Source: Lachnospiraceae bacterium (GTDB taxonomy: Bacteria; Bacillota; Clostridia; Lachnospirales; Lachnospiraceae). From it: a stretch of DNA of 64,000 nucleotides. Of the stretch, positions 17,484 through 27,661 are shown one piece after another (position 1 is the first letter of the stretch; the number at the start of each line of letters is the position of its first letter). Under the pieces are notes generated by a model that saw only the letters and a list, made by a program, of their open reading frames with translations, was not told the DNA's origin and did not search any database. The translations under genes and the position numbers were made by a program. Location: the NCBI GenBank assembly GCA_017511045.1, contig JAFWLM010000140.1, positions 1 through 64,000 on the forward strand, written 5' to 3'.

Positions 17484-17517
17484 TGTAAGGTTCAATTGTT
17501 TACTAAGGAGGAGCATT

Positions 17518-18906
17518 ATGTCACGTACAGAGATTGCCAGTTTATTTAAACAAGTTCCGGAAGACGGTGCTGTAGTTGTCGTATCCGGCTGGGTCAAGAC
17601 CGCAAGAGAATCCAAGAATGTCGGCTTTATTGAGCTGAACGACGGATCCTGCTTTAAGAATCTGCAGGTCATTGTGGAAGCATCCAAATTTGATAATTTT
17701 AAAACACTGGCAAATCTGCCGGTCAGCAGTTCTGTTACGGTTACGGGCAAGGTCGTTCTGACTCCGCAGGCAAAACAGCCGTTTGAGATCAATGCGGATG
17801 AGATTGAGATCGAAGGCATTTCCGCTCCGGATTATCCGCTGCAGAAGAAACGCCATACACTCGAGTTCTTAAGAACGATTCCTTCTTTAAGAGCACGTAC
17901 CAATACCTATCAGGCAGTTTTCCGTGTAAGAAGTGAAGCTGCGTTCGCTCTTCACAGCTTCTTCCACGAGAACGGCTTCGTTTATGTGCACACCCCGCTG
18001 ATCACAGGAAGTGACTGTGAGGGCGCAGGTGAGATGTTCCGTGTTACGACATTGGATCCGAAGAACCCTCCGCTTGACGAAAACGGCAACGTAGACTATT
18101 CCCAGGATTTCTTCGGACAGGAAACAAACCTTACGGTTTCCGGTCAGCTTGAAGGAGAAAGCTTTGCGCTTGCCTTTGGAAAGATTTATACCTTTGGACC
18201 GACCTTCCGTGCAGAAAACTCCAACACGCCGCGCCATGCAGCTGAATTTTGGATGGTAGAGCCGGAGATCGCGTTTACGGATCTTGCCGGAGAGATGGAT
18301 GTCTCTGAGGCAATGATCAAATATGTCATCGCGCATCTTTTGAAAACCTGTCCGGATGAGATGCAGTTCTTTAACAACTTCTATGATAAGGGACTGATCG
18401 AACGACTGACAGCATTAAAGGATGCTGAGTTTGCGCGTGTCAGCTATACAGAAGCAATCGAGATTTTAAAACCTCATAACGCAGAGTTCCAGTTCCCTGT
18501 AGAGTGGGGCAGTGATCTTCAGACAGAGCATGAGCGCTTCCTGACAGAACAGGTATATAAGAAACCTGTCTTTGTTACGGATTATCCGAAGGAGATCAAG
18601 TCTTTCTATATGCGGATCAATGATGACAACAAGACGGTTGCGGCAGCAGATATGCTGGTACCGGGCGTCGGTGAGCTTTGCGGCGGAAGCCAGAGAGAAG
18701 AGCGGGAGGACGTTCTTCTTGCAAGGATCAAAGAGCTTGGTCTTCGTGTAGAGGATTACCAGTGGTATCTGGATCTCAGACGTTTCGGTACGGTGAAGCA
18801 TGCGGGCTTCGGACTTGGCTTTGAACGTCTGATTATGTATGTCACAGGAATGAGCAATATCCGTGACGTTGAGCTGTATCCGCGTACCGCCGGAAAACTG
18901 CAGTAA
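17518..18906 (+). CDS. asnS: Asparaginyl-tRNA synthetase
   Basis: A 462-residue class IIb aminoacyl-tRNA synthetase that charges tRNA-Asn. The N-terminal OB fold ([20 protein letters not shown]) binds the anticodon. Motif 2 is seen as [21 protein letters not shown] and motif 3 as [12 protein letters not shown]. AsnRS is separated from AspRS by the [14 protein letters not shown] stretch. The ATG at 17518 follows AAGGAGGAGC; the frame is open further upstream but lies before the promoter. It is probably monocistronic. Confidence 0.97.
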   Translation: MSRTEIASLFKQVPEDGAVVVVSGWVKTARESKNVGFIELNDGSCFKNLQVIVEASKFDNFKTLANLPVSSSVTVTGKVVLTPQAKQPFEINADEIEIEGISAPDYPLQKKRHTLEFLRTIPSLRARTNTYQAVFRVRSEAAFALHSFFHENGFVYVHTPLITGSDCEGAGEMFRVTTLDPKNPPLDENGNVDYSQDFFGQETNLTVSGQLEGESFALAFGKIYTFGPTFRAENSNTPRHAAEFWMVEPEIAFTDLAGEMDVSEAMIKYVIAHLLKTCPDEMQFFNNFYDKGLIERLTALKDAEFARVSYTEAIEILKPHNAEFQFPVEWGSDLQTEHERFLTEQVYKKPVFVTDYPKEIKSFYMRINDDNKTVAAADMLVPGVGELCGGSQREEREDVLLARIKELGLRVEDYQWYLDLRRFGTVKHAGFGLGFERLIMYVTGMSNIRDVELYPRTAGKLQ

Positions 18907-18966
18907 TTCCCCCGAAATTCGAATTTTTACAGCGTATTTCAGCGAATATACACTGAAACCTTCACG

Positions 18967-18995
18967 TTGAAAAAAATGTGCTGTTGGTGTATAAT
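18967..18995 (+). promoter_or_regulatory. Strong promoter-like sequence pointing into the minus-strand DUF3899 gene
   Basis: TTGAAA at 18967-18972, 17 bases, TATAAT at 18990-18995. The next plus-strand gene is oppA, 577 bases away, so a transcript would run antisense through the whole of the intervening gene. Confidence 0.6.
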
Positions 18996-19037
18996 AGCAA
19001 AACTATATCGAAAACGCTTTACTGAATTAACGTGGCG

Positions 19038-19430
19038 CTAATGCAAAACGGTAGAGATGAGTGGAATGATCACCGCAATGACAATAAACACAATTGCAGG
19101 AAGCCAGTAAATGTTTAGATTGTATTTACTGGACGGGTGTTCTTCCAGATATTGCGGATAGGATTTGTATTTTTGAGCGAACTGGCTTCTTTTCCTGAGT
19201 TTTCTGATGGCATAGACAAGATGGCCGAATACGCCTGAACGGGAAAGCAGTGTTACAAGAAACACAACAAGAAAAGCGACTCCCGTAAACAGAAATGTAT
19301 TGGAAATCAGAGTTGACCAGCGGAAGATCCCCCCATTTTTGATGGTATGGAAATACAAAAGCACGCCGATCACTGCGCTGTAAATGATTCCGACAATAAA
19401 TGCAATTATTAGACGCTTGGAGTTTTTCAT
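19038..19430 (-). CDS. DUF3899-type small membrane protein
   Basis: A 130-residue protein with three hydrophobic helices, two near the N-terminus and one at the C-terminus, and a basic stretch between (AIRKLRKRSQFAQKYKSY). The pattern and sequence resemble DUF3899 proteins of Firmicutes, whose function is unknown. The start at 19430 (MKNSKRLI) begins right before the first helix; a longer frame adds 40 residues without membrane character. No strong ribosome binding site is seen. Confidence 0.65.
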   Translation of the reverse strand: MKNSKRLIIAFIVGIIYSAVIGVLLYFHTIKNGGIFRWSTLISNTFLFTGVAFLVVFLVTLLSRSGVFGHLVYAIRKLRKRSQFAQKYKSYPQYLEEHPSSKYNLNIYWLPAIVFIVIAVIIPLISTVLH

Positions 19431-19571
19431 AAGGCAAAGATATTGGAAAGAATCTGAAAAGTCAATAATAAACTGAGAGTGAGAGTGTTGCTCTTTTGAT
19501 TCTTTTAAGTGGTTACAAAGTATATTGATACTTGCAATATATTTTAACAAATAATAGGAGGAAATGAAAAA

Positions 19572-21269
19572 ATGAAAACATTGAAGAAGCTTCTTGGTGT
19601 TGCACTGGCAGCAGCTATGGTCATGGCTCTGGCAGCTTGCGGCGGCGGAGGCAATTCCACACCGTCCGGCTCCGGAAACAGCGGTGGGGCAAGCGGAAAA
19701 CCAGTTAAAGCTATGCTTTACACAAACGTTATGTCACTGGACACCAACCTTGCAACAGATGGTGACTCTTTCGAAGTTATCGCTGACTGCATCGATGGTC
19801 TGACACAGATGGACGCAGATGGTGCAGCTGTTCCGGCAATCGCTGAAAGCTGGGATATTGAAAACGACGGTACACTTTACACCTTCCATCTTCGTGACGA
19901 TGCAAATTGGTCAAACGGAACTCCTGTTACTGCAAACGATTTCGTATTTGCATGGCAGAGAGGTGTTCTGGGCAATGAGGAGTATGGCTACATGTTCTCT
20001 GACATTGGTCAGATCAAAAATGCACAGGCTATCATGGATGGCACAGCAGATGTAACCACCCTTGGCGTTACTGCAAAGGATGACAAGACTCTGGTTGTTG
20101 AACTGGAAGTTCCGGTTTCTTACTTTGAGTCTCTGATGTATTTCCCGACATTCTATCCGATCAATCAGGAATTTTATGAGGGCCTTGAAGAGGGTACATA
20201 CGGCACAAGCCCTGATACCTATCTTTCCAACGGTGCTTTCGTCCTGACGGATTATCTCCCGGGTACTGCAAGCCTTTCTCTTAAGAAAAATGATGGCTAC
20301 TATGATGCTGCAAAAGTATCTCTTTCCGGAATTGAGTATCAGGTTGTTGGTTCTTCCGACAACGCTCTGTCTGCATTCAAAAACGGTTCCCTTGATATCG
20401 TTATGGTAAATGGTGATCAGGTTTCTGCAGCAGAAACAGATGCTGCAACCAAAGATAACATCAAAGTTACCGGTGCAGGATACATGTGGTATCTCTCCTT
20501 CAGCCAGACAGCAAACAATGCAAACGGATATCTTGCAAACGCAAACCTTCGTCTTGCGATCACCAATGCACTTGACAGAGAAGCTCTGGTTGACAACTAT
20601 GTAAAAGACGGATCTCTTGCTACCTATACATGTGTTCCGCCACAGTTTGCAGCAAGCTCCACTACAGGAGAAGACTTCTCTGCAGATCAGACCAGATTCG
20701 CAGATGTTTGCTCTTTTGATGCTGCAAAAGCACAGGATTATCTTAAGAAAGCACAGGAAGAACTTGGCGTAAACGACTTCAAATTCACCATTATCTATGG
20801 TAATAACGAAGGTGATGAGGTTGCTAAGGTTGCACAGGCAATCCAGCAGCAGATCCAGGATACTCTTCCGGGCGTTACCATCGAGCTTTCCAACATGACG
20901 AAAGCTGAGCGTCTTGACAAGATGCAGAATGACAACTACGAGATCGCTCTTACCCGTTGGGGACCTGACTATGCAGATCCGATGACCTACCTTGGAATGT
21001 GGATCACAAATAATGCAAACAACTATGGTTTCTGGAGCAACGCAGAATATGATCAGCTCATCGCTGACTGCACCACCGGCGCATATGTCACCGATTATGA
21101 TGCTCGTTGGAATGCAATGTATGATGCTGAGACCCTGGTTATGAACGAAGCAGTTATTGCTCCGCTTTATACCAAAGCAAATGCTAACATTATCGCGTCT
21201 AACGTTACCGGTGTAGAATTCCACCCGGTTGCTCTTAACAGAGTTTATAAGAATTGCATTGTTCAGTAA
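19572..21269 (+). CDS. oppA: Oligopeptide ABC transporter substrate-binding lipoprotein, copy 1
   Basis: A 565-residue SBP_bac_5 family lipoprotein with signal peptide and lipobox LAAC (C23), then a Gly/Ser linker. The motif YTFHLRDDANWSNGTPVTANDFVFAWQR is the family signature region, here spanning the start of the second lobe. It captures peptides outside the membrane for OppBCDF. AATAGGAGGAAATG gives a good ribosome site. It leads the first Opp operon and is separated from oppB by a stable hairpin. Confidence 0.95.
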   Translation: MKTLKKLLGVALAAAMVMALAACGGGGNSTPSGSGNSGGASGKPVKAMLYTNVMSLDTNLATDGDSFEVIADCIDGLTQMDADGAAVPAIAESWDIENDGTLYTFHLRDDANWSNGTPVTANDFVFAWQRGVLGNEEYGYMFSDIGQIKNAQAIMDGTADVTTLGVTAKDDKTLVVELEVPVSYFESLMYFPTFYPINQEFYEGLEEGTYGTSPDTYLSNGAFVLTDYLPGTASLSLKKNDGYYDAAKVSLSGIEYQVVGSSDNALSAFKNGSLDIVMVNGDQVSAAETDAATKDNIKVTGAGYMWYLSFSQTANNANGYLANANLRLAITNALDREALVDNYVKDGSLATYTCVPPQFAASSTTGEDFSADQTRFADVCSFDAAKAQDYLKKAQEELGVNDFKFTIIYGNNEGDEVAKVAQAIQQQIQDTLPGVTIELSNMTKAERLDKMQNDNYEIALTRWGPDYADPMTYLGMWITNNANNYGFWSNAEYDQLIADCTTGAYVTDYDARWNAMYDAETLVMNEAVIAPLYTKANANIIASNVTGVEFHPVALNRVYKNCIVQ

Positions 21270-21287
21270 ATTAAGATTAATTTTTCA

Positions 21288-21323
21288 GGATGCCCGAAGC
21301 CTGACTTAAGGCTTCGGGCATTC
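21288..21323 (+). promoter_or_regulatory. Intercistronic hairpin between oppA and oppB
   Basis: GATGCCCGAAGCC pairs with GGCTTCGGGCAT(T)C with one wobble-type exception. No T-run follows on either strand, so it is likelier a 3'-end protector that raises oppA mRNA over oppBCDF than a terminator. Confidence 0.65.
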
Positions 21324-21344
21324 TCGAATCAAAAAAGGTGAGAA

Positions 21345-22289
21345 ATGGCTAAATACATTTTAAAACGGCTTGGGCTGGCCATATTGACGATCTTTATAAT
21401 CACGCTGGTCCTCTTTATCCTTGTCAGGATTATGCCGGGTAACCCATTTCCGTCAGAGCGAATGTCTGCCGAACAGATTGCCGCAAAGCGCTTGGAAATG
21501 GGCCTTGACGATCCAATCGTCGTTCAGTTTATTAATTACATCAAAAATATTTTTGTAAATGGAAGCTTTGGAAAAGGTTCCTCGCTTTATAACGGGGTCC
21601 CGATCAAGTCTGTGCTTCCTGCTTGTATTTCAAACTCCTTCCGTATCGGCGGAATGGCTATTTTGTTCGGAACTATCGTGGGTCTGATCCTCGGCATCTG
21701 TGCCGCATTGAACAAGAACCACTTTCTGGACGTTTTCTGTACGGTAATATCTATCATCGGGGTCTGTGTGCCTTCGTATGTATTTATGATTTACCTGCAG
21801 TATTTCTTCTCGTATAAAATAACGATATTCCCGTTTTATTTTGATAAAAACCAATTCCTGCTATCTGCCGTGCTGCCGGCCATATCTCTAAGTCTCTTTT
21901 CCATTGCGACGATCGCGCGATTCACGCGGAATGAGATGGTTGAGGTCATGGATTCGGATTATGTGCTTTTAGCGCAGGCAAAAGGTATGCATGGAGCGCC
22001 TTTGATCACAAAGCATATTTTAAGGAATGCTCTGATCCCGATCGTAACCGTTCTGGCTCCGCTGATCGTCGATCTTCTTACAGGCGCATTGGTTGTTGAG
22101 AAAATATACGGAATCAATGGTATTGGTAAACTGATGGTAGATGCCATTGCCGGAGAGGGCATAGATTATAACTATGTTCTTGCATTGGGCATCATATATT
22201 CGGCTCTGTATACGGCTGTCATGCTGGTCGTGGACGTGGTTTACGGCTTGCTTGATCCACGTATAAGAGTTACTGCAAAAAGGGGGTAG
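21345..22289 (+). CDS. oppB: Oligopeptide ABC transporter permease B, copy 1
   Basis: A 314-residue BPD_transp_1 permease with six membrane helices. The N-terminus (KRLGLAILTIFIITLVLFILVRIMPGNPF) is typical of OppB/DppB. The coupling loop lies around YVLLAQAKGMHGAPLI, ending in the LIPIVTVLAPLIVDLL helix. AAAAAGGTGAGA precedes the ATG. It forms the channel with OppC. Confidence 0.95.
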   Translation: MAKYILKRLGLAILTIFIITLVLFILVRIMPGNPFPSERMSAEQIAAKRLEMGLDDPIVVQFINYIKNIFVNGSFGKGSSLYNGVPIKSVLPACISNSFRIGGMAILFGTIVGLILGICAALNKNHFLDVFCTVISIIGVCVPSYVFMIYLQYFFSYKITIFPFYFDKNQFLLSAVLPAISLSLFSIATIARFTRNEMVEVMDSDYVLLAQAKGMHGAPLITKHILRNALIPIVTVLAPLIVDLLTGALVVEKIYGINGIGKLMVDAIAGEGIDYNYVLALGIIYSALYTAVMLVVDVVYGLLDPRIRVTAKRG

Positions 22290-22295
22290 AGAATT

Positions 22296-23345
22296 ATGAG
22301 TAAAAAGAGAATTCCGTTCCTGAATGCAGCCCCGGTTACCGAACCTGCGTATATTCCAACAGATGAAGATTTTGTATTCAAAGAGAATAACGATATCTCC
22401 ATTGATAAAAACTTTGCTTCCCAGGGATACTGGAAAGGTGTGCTTGTTCGATTCTTCAAGAAGAAAAGGCCTACGCTTGGTCTGATCATTGTTCTTGTGA
22501 TCATTATTCTGGCTTTGTTCGGACCGCTGATCTCCGGTTACGGAAATACGGAGATCATCTCCGCGAACGTAGATGGAAGACAGGTAACTGCCAGCTCCAT
22601 TTCGCCGAGGGTCCCGTGGATCCACAAGCTTTTTACCGGAGAAGAATATGACGATCCTTTTGCGGATCATACGTTTATCTTCGGAACCGATACCGTTGGA
22701 CGAGATCTGTTTACAAGAACCTGTAACGGTGCGCGGATATCGCTTTTGATTGCATTTGTCACGATCATCATTGATATGATCATAGGTATGAGTTATGGCC
22801 TGATCTCAGGGTATTTCGGAGGCGTGGCAGATGCTACGATGCAGCGATTTGTCGAAATCATCTATTCTGTGCCGAGACTCGTTATCGTTTCGGTGCTTGC
22901 CACCTTTATGCCAAAGGGTGTCTGGCTGGTTATCGTAGCCCTGCTTCTGACAGAATGGATAGGTATGAGTAAGATATCCAGGGCAGAGATGATGCGGATG
23001 AAGGATCAGGAATGTATCCTTGCAAGTCGCACACTTGGTGCAAAAAACGGAAGGATCATTTTCCGGGACGTTCTGCCGAATACGATAGGACCGATCATTA
23101 CACAGGTAATGTTCTCGATCCCGACAGCTATCTTTACCGAGGCTTTCCTGAGCTTCGTAGGTGTTGGTATTGTACTTCCGCAGTGCTCCGTAGGTTCTCT
23201 TATTGAGGACGGTTTTAATAACATTACAACGATTCCTTATCAGATCATACCGCCGATCATTATCCTGGCGCTTCTGATGTTAGGATTCAACTTTATTGGT
23301 GATGGACTTCGCGAGGCTCTGTCTCCGAGCATTGAAGATATGTAA
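22296..23345 (+). CDS. oppC: Oligopeptide ABC transporter permease C, copy 1
   Basis: A 349-residue permease with an N-terminal cytoplasmic extension, an OppC_N helix (PTLGLIIVLVIIILALFGP), the FGTDTVGRDLFTR motif and the coupling loop CILASRTLGAKNGRII. It starts six bases after oppB with an AAAGGGGGTAGAG site. Confidence 0.95.
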   Translation: MSKKRIPFLNAAPVTEPAYIPTDEDFVFKENNDISIDKNFASQGYWKGVLVRFFKKKRPTLGLIIVLVIIILALFGPLISGYGNTEIISANVDGRQVTASSISPRVPWIHKLFTGEEYDDPFADHTFIFGTDTVGRDLFTRTCNGARISLLIAFVTIIIDMIIGMSYGLISGYFGGVADATMQRFVEIIYSVPRLVIVSVLATFMPKGVWLVIVALLLTEWIGMSKISRAEMMRMKDQECILASRTLGAKNGRIIFRDVLPNTIGPIITQVMFSIPTAIFTEAFLSFVGVGIVLPQCSVGSLIEDGFNNITTIPYQIIPPIIILALLMLGFNFIGDGLREALSPSIEDM

Positions 23346-23357
23346 GGGGGCATAATT

Positions 23358-24446
23358 ATGGACGAAAGAAAGAAAATATTAGACGTAAAAAATCTTGATA
23401 TTACCTTTAAAACAAGCGCAGGTCCGATCCATGCGATCCGTGGTGTTAACTTTGATCTTTATCAGGGCGAAACCATTGCCATCGTAGGTGAAAGCGGATC
23501 AGGAAAAAGTGTGTCCGCGAAGGCAGCTATGGGTATTCTTGCCGGGAACGCAGTAGTTAACTGCGGGGAAGTGCTTTTCAACTACACTGATGAAAAAGGC
23601 ACCCCGGAGCAGGTAGATATTCTGCAGCAGGACATTGACTGGATCCGTAAAAACATTAACGGAAAACGGATTGCGATGATCTTCCAGGATCCGATGACCT
23701 CGCTGGATCCAACCATGACGATCGGAAAGCAGGTCATGGAAAGCATGATCTGGCACTATAAGACTCCTAAAAAGGAAGCCTATGACAGAGCTGTTGAGCT
23801 TTTGAAAGAAGTCGGTATCACCGATGCGGATAAGAGAATGAAACAGTACCCGCATCAGCTTTCCGGTGGTATGCGTCAGAGGATCGTCATTGCGATTGCT
23901 CTCGCATGTGATCCGGAAGTACTGATCTGCGATGAGCCGACGACCGCTTTGGATGTTACGATCCAGGCGAAGATTCTGGAACTGATTGAAATGACCCAGA
24001 AAGAGCGCCATCTGTCGGTTATTTATATTACGCATGATCTTGGCGTTGTAGCAAAAGTAGCAGACTATGTAAACGTTATGTATGCCGGAAAGATTATTGA
24101 GACCGGTAATGTTGATGAGATCTTCTACGATCCGCGTCATCCATATACCTGGGGACTCCTTTCAGCAATGCCGGATCTTGAGACGGACGATGACCGCCTC
24201 GTAACGATCCCCGGCTCCCCTCCAAACCTTCTGCATCCGGTCAAGGGTGATGCGTTTGCACCGCGTAATGAGTATGCATTGAAGGTGGATGAGCTGGCTG
24301 AGCCGCCAATGTTTAAGATTACGGAAACACATAGCGCGGCTACCTGGCTGCTTGATCCAAGGGCTCCGAAGGTGGAGATGCCGGAAGAACTGAAAAAACG
24401 AATCGCAAGAATGAAGAAGGAGGGCAACGTGAATGGTAAACTATAA
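23358..24446 (+). CDS. oppD: Oligopeptide ABC transporter ATP-binding protein D, copy 1
   Basis: A 362-residue ATPase with Walker A GESGSGKSV, Q-loop FQDPMTSLDP, signature LSGGMRQR, Walker B VLICDEPTTALD and the C-terminal oligo_HPY region. The oligo_HPY region lacks the usual run of Cys residues that bind an Fe-S cluster in many relatives; only hydrophobic and charged residues are seen around LLHPVKGDAFAPRNEYAL. It overlaps oppF by 14 bases, so translation is coupled. Confidence 0.95.
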   Translation: MDERKKILDVKNLDITFKTSAGPIHAIRGVNFDLYQGETIAIVGESGSGKSVSAKAAMGILAGNAVVNCGEVLFNYTDEKGTPEQVDILQQDIDWIRKNINGKRIAMIFQDPMTSLDPTMTIGKQVMESMIWHYKTPKKEAYDRAVELLKEVGITDADKRMKQYPHQLSGGMRQRIVIAIALACDPEVLICDEPTTALDVTIQAKILELIEMTQKERHLSVIYITHDLGVVAKVADYVNVMYAGKIIETGNVDEIFYDPRHPYTWGLLSAMPDLETDDDRLVTIPGSPPNLLHPVKGDAFAPRNEYALKVDELAEPPMFKITETHSAATWLLDPRAPKVEMPEELKKRIARMKKEGNVNGKL

Positions 24447-25368
24447 CACAGAGCCTGTCCTGAAAGTAGAAGGGCTGAAACAGTATTTTAAATCTGCCGG
24501 CGGATACGTGGTAAAGGCTGTTGACGGTGTAAATTTTGAGGTCTATAAGGGAGAAACCTATGGTCTGGTTGGAGAGAGCGGTTCCGGAAAATCAACCATC
24601 GGACGCGCTGTGATCAGACTCTATAAGCCGACTGACGGAAAAATCATCTTTAATGGTGTGGATATCAGCGGAAAGATGAGTAAAACGGATACAGAAATGC
24701 TGAGAACCAAGATGCAGATGATTTTCCAGGACCCGATGGCATCCCTGAACCCGAAGAAAAAAGTCGGTGAGATCATCGGCGAAGGATTGGATATCCATAA
24801 ATTATATAGCACGAAGGAAGAGCGGAAAGCTAAAATCGATGCTATTCTGAAAAAAGTAGGTCTTGCTCCGGAGCACTTTGAACGTTATCCTCACCAGTTT
24901 TCAGGCGGACAGCGTCAGAGAGTCGGCATTGCCCGTGCTCTGATCATGAACCCGGATCTGATCATTGCTGATGAATGTATCAGTGCACTGGATGTTTCGA
25001 TCCAGGCTCAGGTTGTAAACCTTATGAAAGATATTCAGGAAGAAACCGGTTCTGCCTATCTTTTTATCGCACACGACCTGTCCATGGTGAAGTATATTTC
25101 CGATCGTATCGGCGTTCTTCATCTCGGTCACCTTTTGGAAACAGGAACAACGGATGAGATCTTCTCTAACCCGATCCATCCATATACAAAGAGCCTGCTT
25201 TCAGCAATCCCGAGTCCGAACCCGGCGGTAGAGAAAAATAAGATTTCCCTGACTTATGATGTGAGGGAAGCAGGAATCGACTATACCGAAGGAACAGAGC
25301 ATCTGATCGACGGAACCCACTATGTACTGGGAACAGATGAAGAAGTAGCAAAGTGGCTGTCTGAGTAA
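24433..25368 (+). CDS. oppF: Oligopeptide ABC transporter ATP-binding protein F, copy 1
   Basis: A 311-residue partner ATPase with Walker A GESGSGKST, Q-loop FQDPMASLNP, signature FSGGQRQR and Walker B LIIADECISALD. The Walker B reads DECISALD rather than the more usual DEPVSALD; the catalytic Glu is kept. AAGGAGGGC lies in the end of oppD. The C-terminus also lacks the Cys cluster of the oligo_HPY region. It ends the first operon. Confidence 0.94.
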   Translation: MVNYNTEPVLKVEGLKQYFKSAGGYVVKAVDGVNFEVYKGETYGLVGESGSGKSTIGRAVIRLYKPTDGKIIFNGVDISGKMSKTDTEMLRTKMQMIFQDPMASLNPKKKVGEIIGEGLDIHKLYSTKEERKAKIDAILKKVGLAPEHFERYPHQFSGGQRQRVGIARALIMNPDLIIADECISALDVSIQAQVVNLMKDIQEETGSAYLFIAHDLSMVKYISDRIGVLHLGHLLETGTTDEIFSNPIHPYTKSLLSAIPSPNPAVEKNKISLTYDVREAGIDYTEGTEHLIDGTHYVLGTDEEVAKWLSE

Positions 25369-25390
25369 ACAGTCATCAGGAAAGAATTAA

Positions 25391-25425
25391 AGGAGACAGG
25401 AATAGGAATTCCTGTCTCCTTTTTA
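25391..25425 (+). terminator. Intrinsic terminator of the first opp operon
   Basis: AGGAGACAGGAA pairs perfectly with TTCCTGTCTCCT and is followed by TTTTT. Confidence 0.92.
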
Positions 25426-25502
25426 AGTCCAAAGCAGTATTGCTTCATTAATATTCATTGCATGCACATTTATGCACAAAATATTCATTTTAGAACGGCA
25501 CG

Positions 25503-25531
25503 TTGTAAAAAGAGTTTAAAAGGTGTATAAT
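25503..25531 (+). promoter_or_regulatory. Promoter of the second opp operon
   Basis: TTGTAA at 25503-25508, 17 bases, TATAAT at 25526-25531. It leaves a leader of about 100 bases before oppB2. Confidence 0.7.
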
Positions 25532-25636
25532 CTGTAAACTGTTGCAAATATGCTTTAGCGCGTTAATAGGACGTGTCAGCAGATTGAGACAGAGGCATGT
25601 TTATGTAAAATTTAAAAAAAGGATTGAGATTTTCTT

Positions 25637-26566
25637 ATGGATTCAAAAACTGTTGCTTACATTATAAAGAGAATCATCCTGGCTATTGTTACGATCTGGG
25701 TTGTCATGACGGTAACCTTTTTTGTCATGCATTTTGTTCCGGGTGGTCCCTTTACAAGTGAAAAAGCAGTCAGCCCTTCTGTGCAGGCTGCGATGGAGGC
25801 AAAATACGGTTTGGATAAACCATTGATCCAGCAGTATGGAACCTACATGAAGGATGTCATCACGAAATTCGATTTTGGCCCTTCTTTGAAACAGAAAGGA
25901 CGTATGGTCGTCGACATTATCGGGGACGGTCTTAAAACTTCTGTCAAACTGGGACTGATCGCCGCAGTATGGGGAACGATCGTCGGCATTGTGCTCGGCG
26001 CCATCGCTGCGCTGAAGAGGAATACGGTGATCGACCGTATCATCATGGTCATATCCACGGCATTTATATCCATGCCGGGTTATATCGTCGGATCCCTTCT
26101 TCTTTTGATATTTGCCGTCAACTTACGTTTGCTTCCTGCAAACGGTACAACGGCCCAGGGCCTGATCCTTCCGATCATTACCTTAGGTCTTTCTCCAATG
26201 GCAAACTTTGTCCGTCTGACCAGATCCTCCATGCTGGATGTTCTCGGCCAGGATTATATCCGGACGGCAAGAGCAAAAGGTGTATCCAATACTAAGATCA
26301 TTTTCGGACATGCGCTTAAGAACGCGCTGATTCCGGATATCACATACTTCGGACCGATGCTTGCGTATATCGTAACCGGTTCTCTGGTCGTAGAGCAGAT
26401 CTTCTCTGTTCCAGGTATCGGCCGTGCTTTCGTTTCCAGTATTATCAACCGAGATTACACAATGGTCATGGGTACCACGATCGTCCTTGCAGTTCTGATC
26501 GTTGTTATGACCCTGATCAGTGATATCTTGTATAAAGTAGTCGATCCTAGAATCGACTTTAGCTAA
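25637..26566 (+). CDS. oppB: Oligopeptide ABC transporter permease B, copy 2
   Basis: A 309-residue BPD_transp_1 permease, clearly homologous to the gene at 21345 but distinct throughout (for example FFVMHFVPGGPFTSEKAV). The coupling loop is YIRTARAKGVSNTKII. The site before the ATG is weak (AAAAAAAGGATTGAG). It is the first gene of the second Opp operon. Confidence 0.95.
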   Translation: MDSKTVAYIIKRIILAIVTIWVVMTVTFFVMHFVPGGPFTSEKAVSPSVQAAMEAKYGLDKPLIQQYGTYMKDVITKFDFGPSLKQKGRMVVDIIGDGLKTSVKLGLIAAVWGTIVGIVLGAIAALKRNTVIDRIIMVISTAFISMPGYIVGSLLLLIFAVNLRLLPANGTTAQGLILPIITLGLSPMANFVRLTRSSMLDVLGQDYIRTARAKGVSNTKIIFGHALKNALIPDITYFGPMLAYIVTGSLVVEQIFSVPGIGRAFVSSIINRDYTMVMGTTIVLAVLIVVMTLISDILYKVVDPRIDFS

Positions 26567-26580
26567 GGAGGTGAGGGCAC

Positions 26581-27651
26581 ATGAGTATGTTTAACAGTAA
26601 AAAACCTTTCAGCCTCCAGGTGAATATGGATAATTTCCTCCCTGCAACGGCAGAGGAAAAGGCGTATATGGTACAGATGCGTCCTTCTACCACATTCTTT
26701 AAAGATGGTATGAAGAGACTGCTGAAAAATAAGGTTGCAACGGTCAGTATGATCGTGATCATCATTATTGCACTTGCTGCAATTTTCATTCCGATGTTCT
26801 GGCCTTATGCTTATGAAAATCAGTTAGGAAACCAGCCTGGAAAACCGGTTGATAACAGCTATGCAAACTTAAGACCGTTTGAGTACGGTTCCACAGAGCA
26901 GAAACTGATCGATGAAGGTGAGAAAATCTTCCCGCACGTTTTCGGAACAGATGCGGCAGGGCGTGACTACTTTATTCGTATCGTCTACGGAACCCGTATC
27001 TCTCTCGTCGTCGGCTTCTTTGCAAGTATCATCGTTTTGATCATCGGCTTTGTCATTGGCGCGATATCGGGCTATTTCGGCGGAAAGGTCGATATGGTCA
27101 TCATGCGAATAGTGGATGTCTTCTATTCGCTACCTGATATGCTGATGATCATCCTATTGGCTTCGGTTATCCGAAATCCGCTTCAGGCAGCACTCGAGGG
27201 AACATCTCTCGAAAAACTGGGAAGTAACATGATCTCCCTGTTTATCGTCTTCGGTGTTTTGTACTGGGTCAGCATGGCACGCCAGATTCGTGGACAGATC
27301 CTTGCTTTAAAAGAGCAGGAGTATGTCTTAGCTTCCAGGACCGCTGGAGCAAAAGGCAAGTGGATCATTATGAAGCACCTCTTCCCGAACTGCATCGGAA
27401 TCATCGTTGTATATACTGCACTGCAGATCCCGAGTGCTATTTTCACAGAGAGTTATCTGTCATTCCTGGGACTGGGTGTTAACGCACCGATGCCGTCCTT
27501 AGGTTCTTTGACATCTGACGCATTAAACGGAATTAACAGCTATGGATACCGTCTGGTTATCCCGGCAATCGTTATTTCCCTGATCGTGCTTTCCTTAAAC
27601 CTCTTCGGTGATGGTTTAAGAGATGCATTCGACCCGAAACTGAATAGCTAG
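26581..27651 (+). CDS. oppC: Oligopeptide ABC transporter permease C, copy 2
   Basis: A 356-residue permease with a long cytoplasmic N-terminus (about 1-55), the motif FGTDAAGRDYFIR and the coupling loop YVLASRTAGAKGKWII. CTAAGGAGGTGAGGG precedes the ATG. It follows oppB2 by 14 bases. Confidence 0.95.
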   Translation: MSMFNSKKPFSLQVNMDNFLPATAEEKAYMVQMRPSTTFFKDGMKRLLKNKVATVSMIVIIIIALAAIFIPMFWPYAYENQLGNQPGKPVDNSYANLRPFEYGSTEQKLIDEGEKIFPHVFGTDAAGRDYFIRIVYGTRISLVVGFFASIIVLIIGFVIGAISGYFGGKVDMVIMRIVDVFYSLPDMLMIILLASVIRNPLQAALEGTSLEKLGSNMISLFIVFGVLYWVSMARQIRGQILALKEQEYVLASRTAGAKGKWIIMKHLFPNCIGIIVVYTALQIPSAIFTESYLSFLGLGVNAPMPSLGSLTSDALNGINSYGYRLVIPAIVISLIVLSLNLFGDGLRDAFDPKLNS

Positions 27652-27661
27652 GAGGTATAAG

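Noticed and set aside
17484..17517. T-box leader for asnS
   Set aside because: The promoter lies about 28 bases before the start codon, leaving no room for a T-box and no terminator is seen.
19911..21224. 437-codon minus-strand frame opposite oppA
   Set aside because: It is antisense to a well-supported lipoprotein gene and rich in Cys, Ile and Asn as expected for a shadow frame; no start signals.
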